Part shown: positions 52,915 through 62,301 of the stretch, in pieces
Position numbering within the stretch: the stretch's first letter is position 1
Layout of the letters: each line of letters starts with the position of its first letter
Position numbers and translations under genes: made by a program
From: Acholeplasma sp. CAG:878
Lineage (GTDB): Bacteria > Bacillota_I > Bacilli_A > RF39 > UBA660
DNA: 64,000 nucleotides
Reading direction: 5' to 3'
Assembly: GCA_000432255.1 (NCBI GenBank)
Contig: HF989928.1
Coordinates: 5,301-69,300 of the forward strand
Notes under the pieces: generated by a model
Seen by the model: the letters and a program-made list of their open reading frames with translations, nothing else
What the model was told of the DNA's origin: nothing
The model's database searches: none

Positions 52915-53118
52915 ATGAATAAATCAACTAATAAGATGGTTGTACCAGGAGCTAAACAAGCTATCGATAGAATGAAATATGAAATAGCTAACGAATTTGG
53001 TGTTAATTTAGGACCAGATGCTACAAGTCGTGCTAACGGAAGTGTTGGTGGAGAAATCACTAAAAGATTAGTTCAAATGGGTGAACAACATCTAGGAGGT
53101 AGCTTTCAAGCTAAATAA
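52915..53118 (+). CDS. Small acid-soluble spore protein, alpha/beta type (first copy)
   Basis: The 67-residue product contains the two family motifs: KQAIDRMKYEIANEFGVNLG (with the germination-protease cleavage region around EIANEFG) and RANGSVGGEITKRLVQMGE. These proteins coat spore DNA and protect it from UV, then serve as an amino-acid source on germination. AGGAGGTGAGT precedes the ATG. A good terminator follows. Confidence 0.95.
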   Translation: MNKSTNKMVVPGAKQAIDRMKYEIANEFGVNLGPDATSRANGSVGGEITKRLVQMGEQHLGGSFQAK

Positions 53119-53125
53119 TTAAAAT

Positions 53126-53151
53126 AGATAGCAAATTCTGCTATCTTTTTA
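53126..53151 (+). terminator. Terminator of the first SASP gene
   Basis: AGATAGCA-AATTC-TGCTATCT is an 8-bp stem followed by TTTTA. Confidence 0.8.
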
Positions 53152-53214
53152 GTTATTATTGTCATGTATTTAAATTATTCTTTTGCCCAAAATAATAATA
53201 AAGGTGGTGAGATA

Positions 53215-53409
53215 ATGAATAAATTAATAACACCAAACTCTAAAAAAGCATTAGAAAATTTAAAATATGAAATTGCTAAAGAGTTAAATATTAATTTAGG
53301 TGCTGACCAAACATCAAGACTAAATGGAACAGTTGGTGGCAACATGACAAAAAGATTAGTCGAGTTAGGACGCGAATACTACTCTAAAACAGAATCTACT
53401 AGTCCATAG
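53215..53409 (+). CDS. Small acid-soluble spore protein, alpha/beta type (second copy)
   Basis: It is a paralogue of the preceding SASP with KKALENLKYEIAKELNINLG and RLNGTVGGNMTKRLVELGRE, 64 residues. I chose ATG 53215, which follows GGTGGTGAGATA; the extension to 53164 has no ribosome-binding site. The last 31 bases overlap the end of clpP on the opposite strand. No separate terminator can be seen after it. Confidence 0.93.
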   Translation: MNKLITPNSKKALENLKYEIAKELNINLGADQTSRLNGTVGGNMTKRLVELGREYYSKTESTSP

Positions 53410-53948
53410 TTTAACGCTTCATCTGCCGATAGAAAATAATCTCTTTCTGTGTCATGCTCAATTATTTCTAAACTTTTGTTAGTGTTTCTAGCTAATATGT
53501 TATTTAATTTAGATTTAAGACGTAAAATTCGTTCAGCTGCTATTTTAATTTCTGTTGCTTGACCACTAGCTCCTCCTAAAGGCTGATGTATCATAACTTC
53601 ACTATTTGGCAAACAAGAACGTTTGCCTTTTGTGCCACAAGAAAGTAAGAATGCCCCCATTGAAGCTGCCATTCCTAAGCAAATTGTACAAACATCAGAT
53701 TTAATAAAATTCATCGTATCATATATAGCAAATCCTGCTGTAATGCTCCCACCAGGTGAATTTATGTATAAACTAATATCATCATGATTAATTGAATCTA
53801 AATATAGTAATTGAGCAACTACAATATTCGCACTATCATCAGTTATTTCTCCTGTTAAAATAATTATCCTATCCTTTAATAATCTTGAATATATATCATA
53901 AGCTCTCTCACCTAAACTACTCTTTTCTATAACAGTTGGTATAAGCAT
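53379..53948 (-). CDS. clpP: ATP-dependent Clp protease proteolytic subunit
   Basis: The chambered serine protease degrades proteins fed by ClpX or ClpC. Catalytic serine in GMAASMGAFLL, histidine in VMIHQPLGGASG and aspartate in ERDYFLSADEAL are all present; YINSPGGSITAG is the family signature. Length 189 is typical. It ends inside the facing SASP gene. Confidence 0.95.
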   Translation of the reverse strand: MLIPTVIEKSSLGERAYDIYSRLLKDRIIILTGEITDDSANIVVAQLLYLDSINHDDISLYINSPGGSITAGFAIYDTMNFIKSDVCTICLGMAASMGAFLLSCGTKGKRSCLPNSEVMIHQPLGGASGQATEIKIAAERILRLKSKLNNILARNTNKSLEIIEHDTERDYFLSADEALNYGLVDSVLE

Positions 53949-54006
53949 AAAATCATCTCCTCTTTTATATAATAGTTAATAGATTGTATTTTATTCATTA
54001 AAATAA

Positions 54007-54035
54007 ATGACAAATTTTTATTTTTTTGATATAAT
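54007..54035 (+). promoter_or_regulatory. Promoter of the nucleoside kinase gene
   Basis: ATGACA, a 17-bp spacer and TATAAT, ending 22 bases before the ATG at 54058. Confidence 0.7.
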
Positions 54036-54057
54036 CAAAAAGAATAGGAGTGTACAA

Positions 54058-55707
54058 ATGATAAAAGTTACATATAAAGACAATATTTATGAATATCCAG
54101 AAGGAATACTTTTATACGATATTGCAAAAGATTTTGAAAAAGATTTTAAATATCCAATATTGATAGCTAAGGTTGATAATCAAATCGAAGAACTAAGCAA
54201 AACTTTAGAAAAAAGATGTAATATCGATTTTTATGATAGAACTAGTATACCTGGCAATTCAAGTTATTCAAGAGCTGTTCATTTCTTAATGTTAGTTGCT
54301 TTCAAACATATTTTAGGTAATGACGCTGATGTTAAAATAGAGCATTCAATTGATAAAGGTGTTTACTGTACATCACTAAATAAAGAAATAAATGAAAAAA
54401 TTATTTTAGATGTTGAAAACGAAATGAAAAAAATGGTTTCAATTGATTATAAATATGTAGAATTAAGTGTTTCAAGAAGAGATGCAATAAAATTTTATAA
54501 GAAAAAAAATCAACTTGATAAAGCTGAAGTTTTAAAATATATAAGCAACACATATGTTAACTTATATAGACTAGATGAATATTACGATTATTTCTTCAGT
54601 GAACTACCATATAGTACATGTGATGTTGATTCTTTTAAATTAACATATATTAAAGAAAACGGATTTGTATTAAGTTATCCTAATATCCACAACCCAGAAA
54701 AAACTGTTCCTTATACTCATCATGAAATGTTATTTGAAGCATTTAAAGAGTATACAAAAATGGGAAAAACATTTGGTATTTCTACGGCCGCTGATTTAAA
54801 TGAAATAGTATCAACTGGTAAATACAACGATATAATAATGTTAGCAGAAGCTAGATACAATAGCCAATTATCAAATGTTGCTAATAGAATATATGATAAG
54901 AAAGGAAAGACTAAAATCATTTTATTGGCTGGACCTTCATCTAGTGGTAAAACTACAACGTCTAAAAAATTAGAAATTTATTTAAAAGCTAAAGGGTTTA
55001 AAACTCATAGTCTATCAATAGACGATTACTTTTTAGATAGAGAAAAAACGCCTAAATTACCAAATGGTGATTATGATTTTGAATCTATTAGAGCAATTGA
55101 TATTGATAAGTTTAATGAAGATTTAATTAAACTATTAAATGGGGTTAAAGTAAATATTCCAACATTTAATTTTATAACTGGAAAAAGAGAATACAAGAAG
55201 AATTATCTTCAATTAAGTGAAGATGATATTATCATAATTGAAGGATTACATGCTTTAAATGATGAGTTAACTAAAGAAATAGATGACTCTTTAAAATTTA
55301 AAATATATATTAGTCCACTAACTCAATTAAACATTGATAACCATAATAGAGTTCATACTTCTGATACAAGGAGATTAAGAAGAATTGTAAGAGATAATAA
55401 ATATCGTGGATATAATGCCAGTGATACTCTAAAGAGTTGGGGAAATATATTAGATGGTGAAGAAAAATATGTTTTTCCATATCAAGATAAAGCCGATGTA
55501 ATAATCAATTCTGCTTTAATTTATGAATTAGGTGTTTTAAAAACATATGCTGAACCTTTATTATTTTCAGTACATGAAGATGATGAAGTTTACCCAGAAG
55601 CAATTAGATTAATTAATTTTTTAAGAAATTTTTTACCTATACCAAGTGATGATATACCAAAAGAATCACTATTAAGAGAATTTATTGGTGGTAGTATTTT
55701 TAATTAA
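54058..55707 (+). CDS. TGS-domain uridine kinase-like nucleoside kinase
   Basis: ATG 54058 (MIKVTYKDNIYEYPEGILLY) follows TAGGAGTG. Residues 1-60 are a TGS domain, then a segment resembling the threonyl-tRNA synthetase second additional domain. The C-terminal half is a P-loop kinase with LLAGPSSSGKTTTSKKLEIY (Walker A), SIDDYFLDREKTP and DIIIIEGLHAL, the motifs of uridine kinase. This fusion is conserved in Firmicutes as a putative nucleoside kinase. The true substrate is not settled. It lies 14 bases upstream of gap. Confidence 0.88.
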   Translation: MIKVTYKDNIYEYPEGILLYDIAKDFEKDFKYPILIAKVDNQIEELSKTLEKRCNIDFYDRTSIPGNSSYSRAVHFLMLVAFKHILGNDADVKIEHSIDKGVYCTSLNKEINEKIILDVENEMKKMVSIDYKYVELSVSRRDAIKFYKKKNQLDKAEVLKYISNTYVNLYRLDEYYDYFFSELPYSTCDVDSFKLTYIKENGFVLSYPNIHNPEKTVPYTHHEMLFEAFKEYTKMGKTFGISTAADLNEIVSTGKYNDIIMLAEARYNSQLSNVANRIYDKKGKTKIILLAGPSSSGKTTTSKKLEIYLKAKGFKTHSLSIDDYFLDREKTPKLPNGDYDFESIRAIDIDKFNEDLIKLLNGVKVNIPTFNFITGKREYKKNYLQLSEDDIIIIEGLHALNDELTKEIDDSLKFKIYISPLTQLNIDNHNRVHTSDTRRLRRIVRDNKYRGYNASDTLKSWGNILDGEEKYVFPYQDKADVIINSALIYELGVLKTYAEPLLFSVHEDDEVYPEAIRLINFLRNFLPIPSDDIPKESLLREFIGGSIFN

Positions 55708-55721
55708 GGAAGGAAGATAAT

Positions 55722-56726
55722 ATGATAAAAGTTGCAATTAATGGATTTGGTAGAATCGGAAGATTAGTATTTAGAATTATGGAAGAAAGTAATGATTTTG
55801 AGGTTGTAGCAATCAATGACTTAACTGATGCTTGCCAATTAGCTTACCTTTTAAAGTATGATTCTAATCATAGAAATTATAAAAGTGAAGTTTCTTTTGA
55901 CGAAAACAATTTAATCGTAAATGGTAAAAAAATTAGAGTTTTTGCTGAAACCGACCCTAATAAATTGCCATGGAAAGATTTAGAAATTGATCAAGTATTC
56001 GAATGTACTGGTAGATTTACTAGCTTAGATGGTGCAATGAGCCACATAAATGCAGGAGCAAAACATGTTATTATATCTGCTCCTGGTAAAGGCGATATGA
56101 AAACTATTGTTTATAATGTAAATGAAAATATATTAGATGGTAGTGAAAAAATTATTTCAGCTGCATCTTGTACAACTAATTGCCTAGCGCCAGTTGTAAA
56201 TGTTATAAACAGAGAATTTGGCATTGTTAAAGGTTATATGACAACAGTTCATGCTTATACAAATGATCAAGTGATTCTAGATGTTGCCCATAAAAAAGGA
56301 ATAAAAGCCAGAAGAGGTCGTGCTGGAGGAATAAATATTATTCCATCTAGTACAGGAGCCGCTAGTGCTCTTGGTTTAGTAATACCATCTCTAAAAGGAA
56401 AAATGGATGGAAATGCCTTAAGAGTTCCTGTTCCAACTGGTTCTATCGTAGATTTAACACTAGAATTAGAAAAAAATGTAACTGTTGAAGAAATCAATGA
56501 TACTTTCATTAAAAATAGCAATGATACTCTTCAATTTACATATGACCCAATTGTATCAAGCGATATTATTGGTTCAAGCTGTGGAGCTTTAGTTGATGGA
56601 TTATTAACTGATGTATTAGAGGTGGATGGAAAACAATTAGTAAAAATTGTTGCGTGGTACGATAATGAAATGGGATATTCTTATCAGATGGTAAGAACAG
56701 CTAAATATTTAGGTAGCAAAGAATAA
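55722..56726 (+). CDS. gap: Glyceraldehyde-3-phosphate dehydrogenase
   Basis: It oxidises glyceraldehyde-3-P to 1,3-bisphosphoglycerate. The NAD-binding motif is VAINGFGRIGRLVFR, the catalytic cysteine lies in SAASCTTNCLAP, and RAGGINIIPSSTGAA and WYDNEMGYSYQMV complete it. The length of 334 and the aspartate in AINDL suggest NAD use (glycolytic GapA type). AAGGAAGGAAG precedes the ATG. Confidence 0.97.
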   Translation: MIKVAINGFGRIGRLVFRIMEESNDFEVVAINDLTDACQLAYLLKYDSNHRNYKSEVSFDENNLIVNGKKIRVFAETDPNKLPWKDLEIDQVFECTGRFTSLDGAMSHINAGAKHVIISAPGKGDMKTIVYNVNENILDGSEKIISAASCTTNCLAPVVNVINREFGIVKGYMTTVHAYTNDQVILDVAHKKGIKARRGRAGGINIIPSSTGAASALGLVIPSLKGKMDGNALRVPVPTGSIVDLTLELEKNVTVEEINDTFIKNSNDTLQFTYDPIVSSDIIGSSCGALVDGLLTDVLEVDGKQLVKIVAWYDNEMGYSYQMVRTAKYLGSKE

Positions 56727-56741
56727 AATCTTTGCTTTTTT
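56716..56741 (+). terminator. Terminator of gap
   Basis: GCAAAGA-ATAAAA-TCTTTGC followed by TTTTTT; the stem spans the stop codon. Confidence 0.8.
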
Positions 56742-56817
56742 GTTTATTTTACACTTTTAAATGTGAAATAATCTTGTTAAAATTTAAAAAATATTATACA
56801 ATATAATTGGTGATGAT

Positions 56818-58983
56818 ATGAAAAATCGTGGTTTTACTTTAATTGAAATGATAGCTATTGTTACAATATTGGTTGCAATATCACTAATAGTTGCACCTGC
56901 TATTATAAATACAATAAATGATAAAAGTGGAAAACAAAAAGAAGCTTATTTAAATAACATTTACATAGCCGCTGAAAATTACATGTTAAATGAAGATGGC
57001 GCTAAAGATGATTTAATTAAATCAAAAAGATATTTCATAACATTAGATGATTTAATTAGAAATAACTATATTGGTAGTGATGTTCTTAACACAACTTATT
57101 TTAAAATTAATTCAAGCACAAAAGTTTCTGTTATTGTTAATAATGATGGAACATGGAGATATGAGTTTCCATCATCCGGATTTGATGGACCTGCTGAAAT
57201 AGTATTTTCAGTTGATGCAGGTACAATTAACTCTAACGGCTGGGCAAAAAATGATTTTAATGTTACTGTTGTAGGAAATAATATATTGAATTATGTCTAC
57301 TGCACAGGTAGTACTAATTGTATTCCTGATATTACAAAAAAAGCTAGAGATAACAAAATAAGAATTTCTAATGAAGGTACAACTTATGTATGTGCGAAAG
57401 GAACAAATGATGCTGAAGAAACTGATGTCATTTGTGAAAGTTATAAACTGGACAAGACTGCTCCAACTATTGGTACTCTTAATGTAAATGGAAATAGAGG
57501 ACTAAACGATTGGTTCGTTGGTGATGTTACTATTTCATATACAAATTCAACTGATGAGTTAAGTGGAATGGATACTAATATATTAAATCCTAGCGCTACA
57601 AAAGTAACTACTGACACAGCCGGAACAACATATACCTTAACTGCTAAAGATAAAGCTGGAAATACTAGTCAAGTTAGTTATGTTGTTAAAAGAGATACAA
57701 AAGCACCAAACGTTGGTAAGGCCTTGTTTAATGGTTTAGAATATGATGCAAATAAGTGGTTCAATTCTAATGTAACGGTTAGTGTAGTAAATGGTAGTGA
57801 TAGTACATCTGGTCATTTCACAACTACAACCGATGTAAGTACAGTAACTAACCAAGGTAGTGTTAATAAAGTAGTATTAACAACAACTGATAAAGCTGGA
57901 AATACAAGCACAAGGGGATACAATATTAAATTAGATAAAAAAGCCCCTACAATTACAGCTAGATATTCATCGATTACCGTTGGGGATATTATTGAAACAA
58001 ATGTATCTGATTTATTCACTGCAACATATTCAATTAGCGGTGGTAGTATGAAATGCGATGTTGAAAAAACCACTGATGTTAGAGGAATACATAACCCACT
58101 TAAATGTACTGCTACTGGAGGAAATGGATTATCATCAACGGCAAGCATAAAAGTAATCAATCCATTAATTGGTATTACTATTGCATCTGTTCCTACTAAA
58201 GTAGATTACAAAGTCGGTGAAGCATTTGATAAAACAGGAATGGTTGTTGAAGCAATTTATACAGATGGATCAATAGCAAACGTAACAGGATACACAACAA
58301 GTATGGAAAGTAGCTCAACAGATGATAAAAACAATCAAATGAGTACTCCATATGGTATAAATAACCTTAGACCAGGAAAAGAACAAACAGTAACGATTTC
58401 ATATACCGAAAATGGAATTACAAAAACTGCCACTACTAAAATTAATACATATATATATGGAGACCAAATTTCTAATTTAACAATAGCACTTAAAAACTAT
58501 GGTATTGAACAAGTAACAAGTTGGGTATATGTAGGGGACCCTGGATATACTAACCCAATAAGTACTGGTACTTATAATACTAACAACAATCCATATGCTC
58601 ATTATACTCTTGGAACAAGTTATATTCAAACAACAACTAAACAAAGTGGATACAATGCTGTTGTAAACTATAACTTATATGTTAAATTAAAAGATGGCTC
58701 ATATTGGTTCCCAGGTAATTACGAAAAGAATGTCAATTATTCACTTACAGTTGGCCATGAAATAGTAAATAGAGGTTATGGTAGTATGAAATGGGTTGGA
58801 AATGTAGGAGCAAATGAATTTAGTGGTAAAAGCCAAGTTATGACTAAAACTATAACTAGTCTAGGTGATGGTAGTATAAGTATTGCTAGTTCTAGTGGAA
58901 CTCCAACAATTAAACAAACATTCTCAAACTTCAAAGTAAATAATAATTCTATTCCTCTTGTATTTATAGAAATGGGAGGTTAA
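56818..58983 (+). CDS. Very large prepilin-like protein with Ig-like domains (721 residues)
   Basis: The start MKNRGFTLIEMIAIVTILVA is a full prepilin signal. Residues 30-125 resemble an ordinary small pilin. Two or three Ig-like repeats follow at about 140-375 (each introduced by a KLDKTAPTI or KRDTKAPNV segment and ending TDKAGNTS). A further Ig-like (Big) module comes at about 455-545 (TKVDYKVGEAFDKTGMVVEA), and then a C-terminal domain of 175 residues rich in Tyr and Thr. This is a pilin-anchored adhesin-like layout, a tip or surface protein of a type IV-type filament. GGTGATGAT precedes the ATG. It is followed by a strong terminator. Confidence 0.85.
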   Translation: MKNRGFTLIEMIAIVTILVAISLIVAPAIINTINDKSGKQKEAYLNNIYIAAENYMLNEDGAKDDLIKSKRYFITLDDLIRNNYIGSDVLNTTYFKINSSTKVSVIVNNDGTWRYEFPSSGFDGPAEIVFSVDAGTINSNGWAKNDFNVTVVGNNILNYVYCTGSTNCIPDITKKARDNKIRISNEGTTYVCAKGTNDAEETDVICESYKLDKTAPTIGTLNVNGNRGLNDWFVGDVTISYTNSTDELSGMDTNILNPSATKVTTDTAGTTYTLTAKDKAGNTSQVSYVVKRDTKAPNVGKALFNGLEYDANKWFNSNVTVSVVNGSDSTSGHFTTTTDVSTVTNQGSVNKVVLTTTDKAGNTSTRGYNIKLDKKAPTITARYSSITVGDIIETNVSDLFTATYSISGGSMKCDVEKTTDVRGIHNPLKCTATGGNGLSSTASIKVINPLIGITIASVPTKVDYKVGEAFDKTGMVVEAIYTDGSIANVTGYTTSMESSSTDDKNNQMSTPYGINNLRPGKEQTVTISYTENGITKTATTKINTYIYGDQISNLTIALKNYGIEQVTSWVYVGDPGYTNPISTGTYNTNNNPYAHYTLGTSYIQTTTKQSGYNAVVNYNLYVKLKDGSYWFPGNYEKNVNYSLTVGHEIVNRGYGSMKWVGNVGANEFSGKSQVMTKTITSLGDGSISIASSSGTPTIKQTFSNFKVNNNSIPLVFIEMGG

Positions 58984-58987
58984 TAAA

Positions 58988-59052
58988 AACTGATTGATTA
59001 ATTGAACTGAACCCCAAAAGTGAACTGAATAATAATCAATCAGTTCTTTTTT
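58988..59052. terminator. Bidirectional terminator between the giant prepilin gene and ezrA
   Basis: AACTGATTGATTA (58988-59000) and TAATCAATCAGTT (59033-59045) form a perfect 13-bp stem with a 32-base loop and are followed by CTTTTTTT. The complement is also followed by TTTTTATT. Confidence 0.8.
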
Positions 59053-59079
59053 TAAACTAAAAATCCCAACAATTGGGAT

Positions 59080-60789
59080 TTATTTTTCATAGAAACTTAA
59101 TAACTTATTATAAATACCTGGTTCCACTTTATTAAGTGTATTAATACTTAACTCTAATGATTTTTGATAATCGCCCTTATAAAATAATAATTCACAATAA
59201 GTTAAGTTCTTATTTATTTCATCTGATAAAACTCTATACCTATTTCCATAAACAATAGCCATTTCAGCAAACATAGCTGTTTTCATCATTTCTTTGGTCT
59301 TAGTATATAATTTTAAAACTAAATCACGAGCAGTATCTACCCTAGTATTTAAAACACTGATGGTTATTGGTTTTTTTTCAAGTTCATTTACAATTTCTCT
59401 AATCGCACTACTAGCTTCATTTAATTCAATGTAATAACTTTTAGGAATTAATGGCAAATTGTATTCTTTAATTTTATTTTTTGAATCTTTTAATATGTTT
59501 TTAACTTCTTCTAATTGTTGACGAGCTCTAACCTCATCTTCTCTCATACTACCAAGCGCATCTAATGAATTATCTAATTTATCTTCTATATTAGCTAATC
59601 TAACACTTAATCCTTCTATTTCATGAGTTAATTTAGAATATGCAAATGTTTTATTTCCAGTATGAGAAATTAAAACATTATAATCATCGTTTAAAGTTTT
59701 TAAATCTTTATCGATTTGTTCTAATAATAAAACATCTTCATTAGATAAATTGTAAACATTTTTGATATCATCAATTTGTGATAAAATGTCAGTTATTAAA
59801 CCATTAATTTTGTTTAATCTTACCTTAAAATTATCTACTAAATCTTCGTAATCTTTACGGTGATTTTTTTCTTTTTCAAAATCTATAAATAATGAATCAA
59901 AATAATCTAATAATACTTTTAATTCAAAAAGACAATCTTCTAAATTTAATACTCTAGTCCTATTTATAACATCTTCTAATTTTTTATTGGCTTCATCAAT
60001 GTTGTATTCAACATTTAAATAATCCAATGGATAACCTTCTTTAGTCATTTTTTGATACATTTCTTTTATTTCTTTTATTTTTGAAGGAATTATATTATAA
60101 GCCATCAATACAACTGATGGAACTTCATCAATCACTAATTTCATATGTTTTAACATCTCATCAATTGATTTAATTATTTGTGTTACTTCATTATAATCAT
60201 TATTGTCCATAGCATTTTCAAACATTTCAAATCTTTTAGCAATATTTTCAAATTGAAGTGATACAGAATTAGATATTTCTCCATATTCTGCTTTATTTTG
60301 ATTATATTTTTCAAATAATTCACGATAATCAGATTTTAATTTAGTAATAATTGCTCTATTTCTTTCATCACTTGTTGTGATTTCTTTTATTTGTTCTAAT
60401 AAATGATCAGCAGTATTTTTAACCTTATAAATTTCCATTTCAAGTTTTGCAGTTTTATATAAAACTGAGCGATAATCTTGTTGTGATAGAGAATATTCTG
60501 CTTCTAATAACATATCAGTTAGTTTTGGTATTTTATTATTTTTAATGTCGTCAAATTGCTTTTGCCATTCGTTAAAACTTTCTTCTAATTTGTCATTTTT
60601 TACTATTGATTTAATTTTTGAAATTTCTGATAAAATTGGTGTACTATCAATAACATTTTTTTCAACCTCTAAATTATCTAAAACTTTACGATATTTCTTA
60701 TTTTTTAATCCTTGAATAAGGTTTAAAACCAAAACAATAGCTAATACAGTTATTATATAAATTGTAATAGCAACAATTGTGTAGTTCAT
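59080..60789 (-). CDS. ezrA: Septation ring formation regulator EzrA
   Basis: The 569-residue product has an N-terminal membrane helix with the outside-facing start (MNYTIVAITIYIITVLAIVL) followed by about 540 residues of spectrin-like coiled coil, the length and topology of EzrA. EzrA binds FtsZ and limits ring number in Bacilli. The family signature is visible mainly in the membrane-proximal part (YRKVLDNLEVEKNVIDSTPI) and the conserved C-terminal LLFYKGDYQKSLELSINTLN with PG. GAGGTGAGTCAAG precedes the ATG. Confidence 0.88.
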   Translation of the reverse strand: MNYTIVAITIYIITVLAIVLVLNLIQGLKNKKYRKVLDNLEVEKNVIDSTPILSEISKIKSIVKNDKLEESFNEWQKQFDDIKNNKIPKLTDMLLEAEYSLSQQDYRSVLYKTAKLEMEIYKVKNTADHLLEQIKEITTSDERNRAIITKLKSDYRELFEKYNQNKAEYGEISNSVSLQFENIAKRFEMFENAMDNNDYNEVTQIIKSIDEMLKHMKLVIDEVPSVVLMAYNIIPSKIKEIKEMYQKMTKEGYPLDYLNVEYNIDEANKKLEDVINRTRVLNLEDCLFELKVLLDYFDSLFIDFEKEKNHRKDYEDLVDNFKVRLNKINGLITDILSQIDDIKNVYNLSNEDVLLLEQIDKDLKTLNDDYNVLISHTGNKTFAYSKLTHEIEGLSVRLANIEDKLDNSLDALGSMREDEVRARQQLEEVKNILKDSKNKIKEYNLPLIPKSYYIELNEASSAIREIVNELEKKPITISVLNTRVDTARDLVLKLYTKTKEMMKTAMFAEMAIVYGNRYRVLSDEINKNLTYCELLFYKGDYQKSLELSINTLNKVEPGIYNKLLSFYEK

Positions 60790-60956
60790 CTTGACTCACC
60801 TCATAACATAATTTTATCATAAAATTCGACATTTTAATACAAAAATAGTTAAATTTATATATGAATTTTTTGATTAATAATTTTCTATAAAACAAATAAA
60901 TTAAAAATATAAATTATTTTATTACATAAAATATTTAATTTTATTGGATTTTGTTC

Positions 60957-60985
60957 TTGACTTATGTTTCAATGCATAATATAAT
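60957..60985 (+). promoter_or_regulatory. Promoter of rpsD
   Basis: TTGACT, a 17-bp spacer (containing ATGTTTCAATGC) and TATAAT. Near consensus. It implies a leader of about 155 nt. Confidence 0.8.
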
Positions 60986-60991
60986 TATAAG

Positions 60992-61147
60992 TGCGATGCA
61001 TCTAGCAGCGTCAATTAGAATTTTGTAATGTGTTGTTACCTTTAAGGGGTTATTACTTAAAATAGCTGCAAGTGGTAATATTTAAATTTAACACCCTATA
61101 AAATGACTTATTGACCTTTTGATGCTAAAGAGAAAGGAGAGAAATAG
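60992..61147 (+). promoter_or_regulatory. Candidate S4-binding leader of rpsD
   Basis: The 156-nt untranslated leader contains GCAGC and GCTGC pairing across about 55 bases, an inner GTAA...TTAC hairpin, and GGGGTT, which can pair with AACACCC to form a pseudoknot. In Bacillus, S4 represses rpsD through a folded leader of this kind. Identity rests on position and plausible pairing only. Confidence 0.45.
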
Positions 61148-61750
61148 ATGTCAAGGTATACAGGACCAGTTAATCGCAAATCTCGTCGTTTATCATTCTC
61201 TACACTAGAAAATGGTAAAGATATCGCTAAAAGACCTAATGTTCCAGGTCAACATGGTGGTAAAAGAGGTAAAAAATTATCTAACTATGGTGTTCAATTA
61301 CAAGAAAAACAAAAAGTTCGTTTCATGTATGGTGTATCTGAAAAGCAATTTGAAGCTATCTTCAAAAGAGCTGGTAAGATGAAAGGTGTACATGGCGAAA
61401 ACTTCTTAAAACTTCTTGAAAGTAGATTAGACAACCTAGTTTATAGGTTAGGTTTTGCTACTACAAGACGTGGAGCTCGTCAATTAGTTAACCATGGGCA
61501 TATTACTGTTAATGGTAAAAAAGTTGATATCCCATCTTATACTTGCAAACCTGGTGATGTTATTGCGGTAAAAGATAATGCTAAAGAAATAGTTGTTATT
61601 AAATCAAGTTTAGAAGCATTAAATAAAAGAGTTGAATTTGTTACTTATGATGATTCTAAAATGGCAGGTACTTATGTAAGATATCCTGAACGCAGTGAAT
61701 TAAATGCTGATATTAATGAATCATTAATCGTTGAATTCTACAACAGATAG
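61148..61750 (+). CDS. rpsD: Ribosomal protein S4
   Basis: The 200-residue product starts MSRYTGPVNRKSRRL and contains the S4 RNA-binding domain (LESRLDNLVYRLGFATTRRG, then ARQLVNHGHITVNGKKVDIPS). It is a primary 30S assembly protein and, in many bacteria, its own repressor. AAAGGAGAG precedes the ATG. It stands alone rather than in the alpha operon, as in Bacillus. Confidence 0.97.
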   Translation: MSRYTGPVNRKSRRLSFSTLENGKDIAKRPNVPGQHGGKRGKKLSNYGVQLQEKQKVRFMYGVSEKQFEAIFKRAGKMKGVHGENFLKLLESRLDNLVYRLGFATTRRGARQLVNHGHITVNGKKVDIPSYTCKPGDVIAVKDNAKEIVVIKSSLEALNKRVEFVTYDDSKMAGTYVRYPERSELNADINESLIVEFYNR

Positions 61751-61775
61751 GAAATATTTATTTCCTATTTTTTTT
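61747..61775 (+). terminator. Terminator of rpsD
   Basis: ATAGGAAAT-ATTT-ATTTCCTAT is a 9-bp stem followed by seven or more T. Confidence 0.85.
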
Positions 61776-61778
61776 AAA

Positions 61779-61801
61779 CAAAAAAGAAGTTTTCACTTCT
61801 T
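61779..61801 (-). terminator. Terminator of the lipoprotein gene
   Basis: On the minus strand AAGAAGT-GAAA-ACTTCTT followed by TTTTGTTT. Confidence 0.8.
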
Positions 61802-62249
61802 ATTTGCATGTGAATCCTGATTCTTCTAGGCCTTTTTTAATAGAATCCATACTATCACCATTTAAATTTAAAGCTTGTTTTTGTTCATCAGATAATTTAT
61901 CCGAATTAATATTTGCTTTAAATTTAATAGTGTTATTGCTTACCTTAGAATCAACAGTAAATCCTTCTTCTTTTAACTCATCAAAGTTACTTGACATTGT
62001 TTTAGAAAAAGCTTCCATAGACATTCCAGTTTGTTCCATTACTTTTTTAGTTTCGTCATCAACAGTGATATTCATTTCAACATCTACTTTTTTAACTGCT
62101 TCATCTTTGTCATCAAAATTAATAATCATTTTACTTTTCATATCAATTCCTGATTGACTTTGATCAAGTGTACAAGTTAATGTTTTACCTCCACATCCCG
62201 TCAATACTAATGTAGAACATAACCCCAATCCTAATAAAATTTTCTTCAT
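61800..62249 (-). CDS. Small lipoprotein of unknown function
   Basis: The signal sequence MKKILLGLGLCSTLVLTGCG ends in a lipobox (LTGC), so the mature protein is lipid-anchored on the outer face of the membrane. The remaining 130 residues are acidic and lysine-rich with MIINFDDKDEAVKKVDVEMN and a C-terminal cysteine. This resembles the YehR/DUF1307-type small lipoproteins of Firmicutes, though the match is not firm. The gene is monocistronic with its own terminator. Confidence 0.7.
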   Translation of the reverse strand: MKKILLGLGLCSTLVLTGCGGKTLTCTLDQSQSGIDMKSKMIINFDDKDEAVKKVDVEMNITVDDETKKVMEQTGMSMEAFSKTMSSNFDELKEEGFTVDSKVSNNTIKFKANINSDKLSDEQKQALNLNGDSMDSIKKGLEESGFTCK

Positions 62250-62301
62250 AACATACTCCTTTCTATAATGATTATATCAAAAATAAAATTATTTTACAAC
62301 A

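Larger units (their letters stand above)
60790..61147. other. Divergent intergenic region ezrA-rpsD
   Basis: No gene in about 358 bases. It holds the ezrA upstream sequence, the rpsD promoter (60957-60985) and the long rpsD leader. The part 60800-60950 is plain AT-rich DNA. Confidence 0.6.

Noticed and set aside
57813..58160. 115-codon minus-strand open frame inside the giant prepilin gene
   Set aside because: No ribosome-binding site and composition mirrors the sense gene; an antisense shadow.
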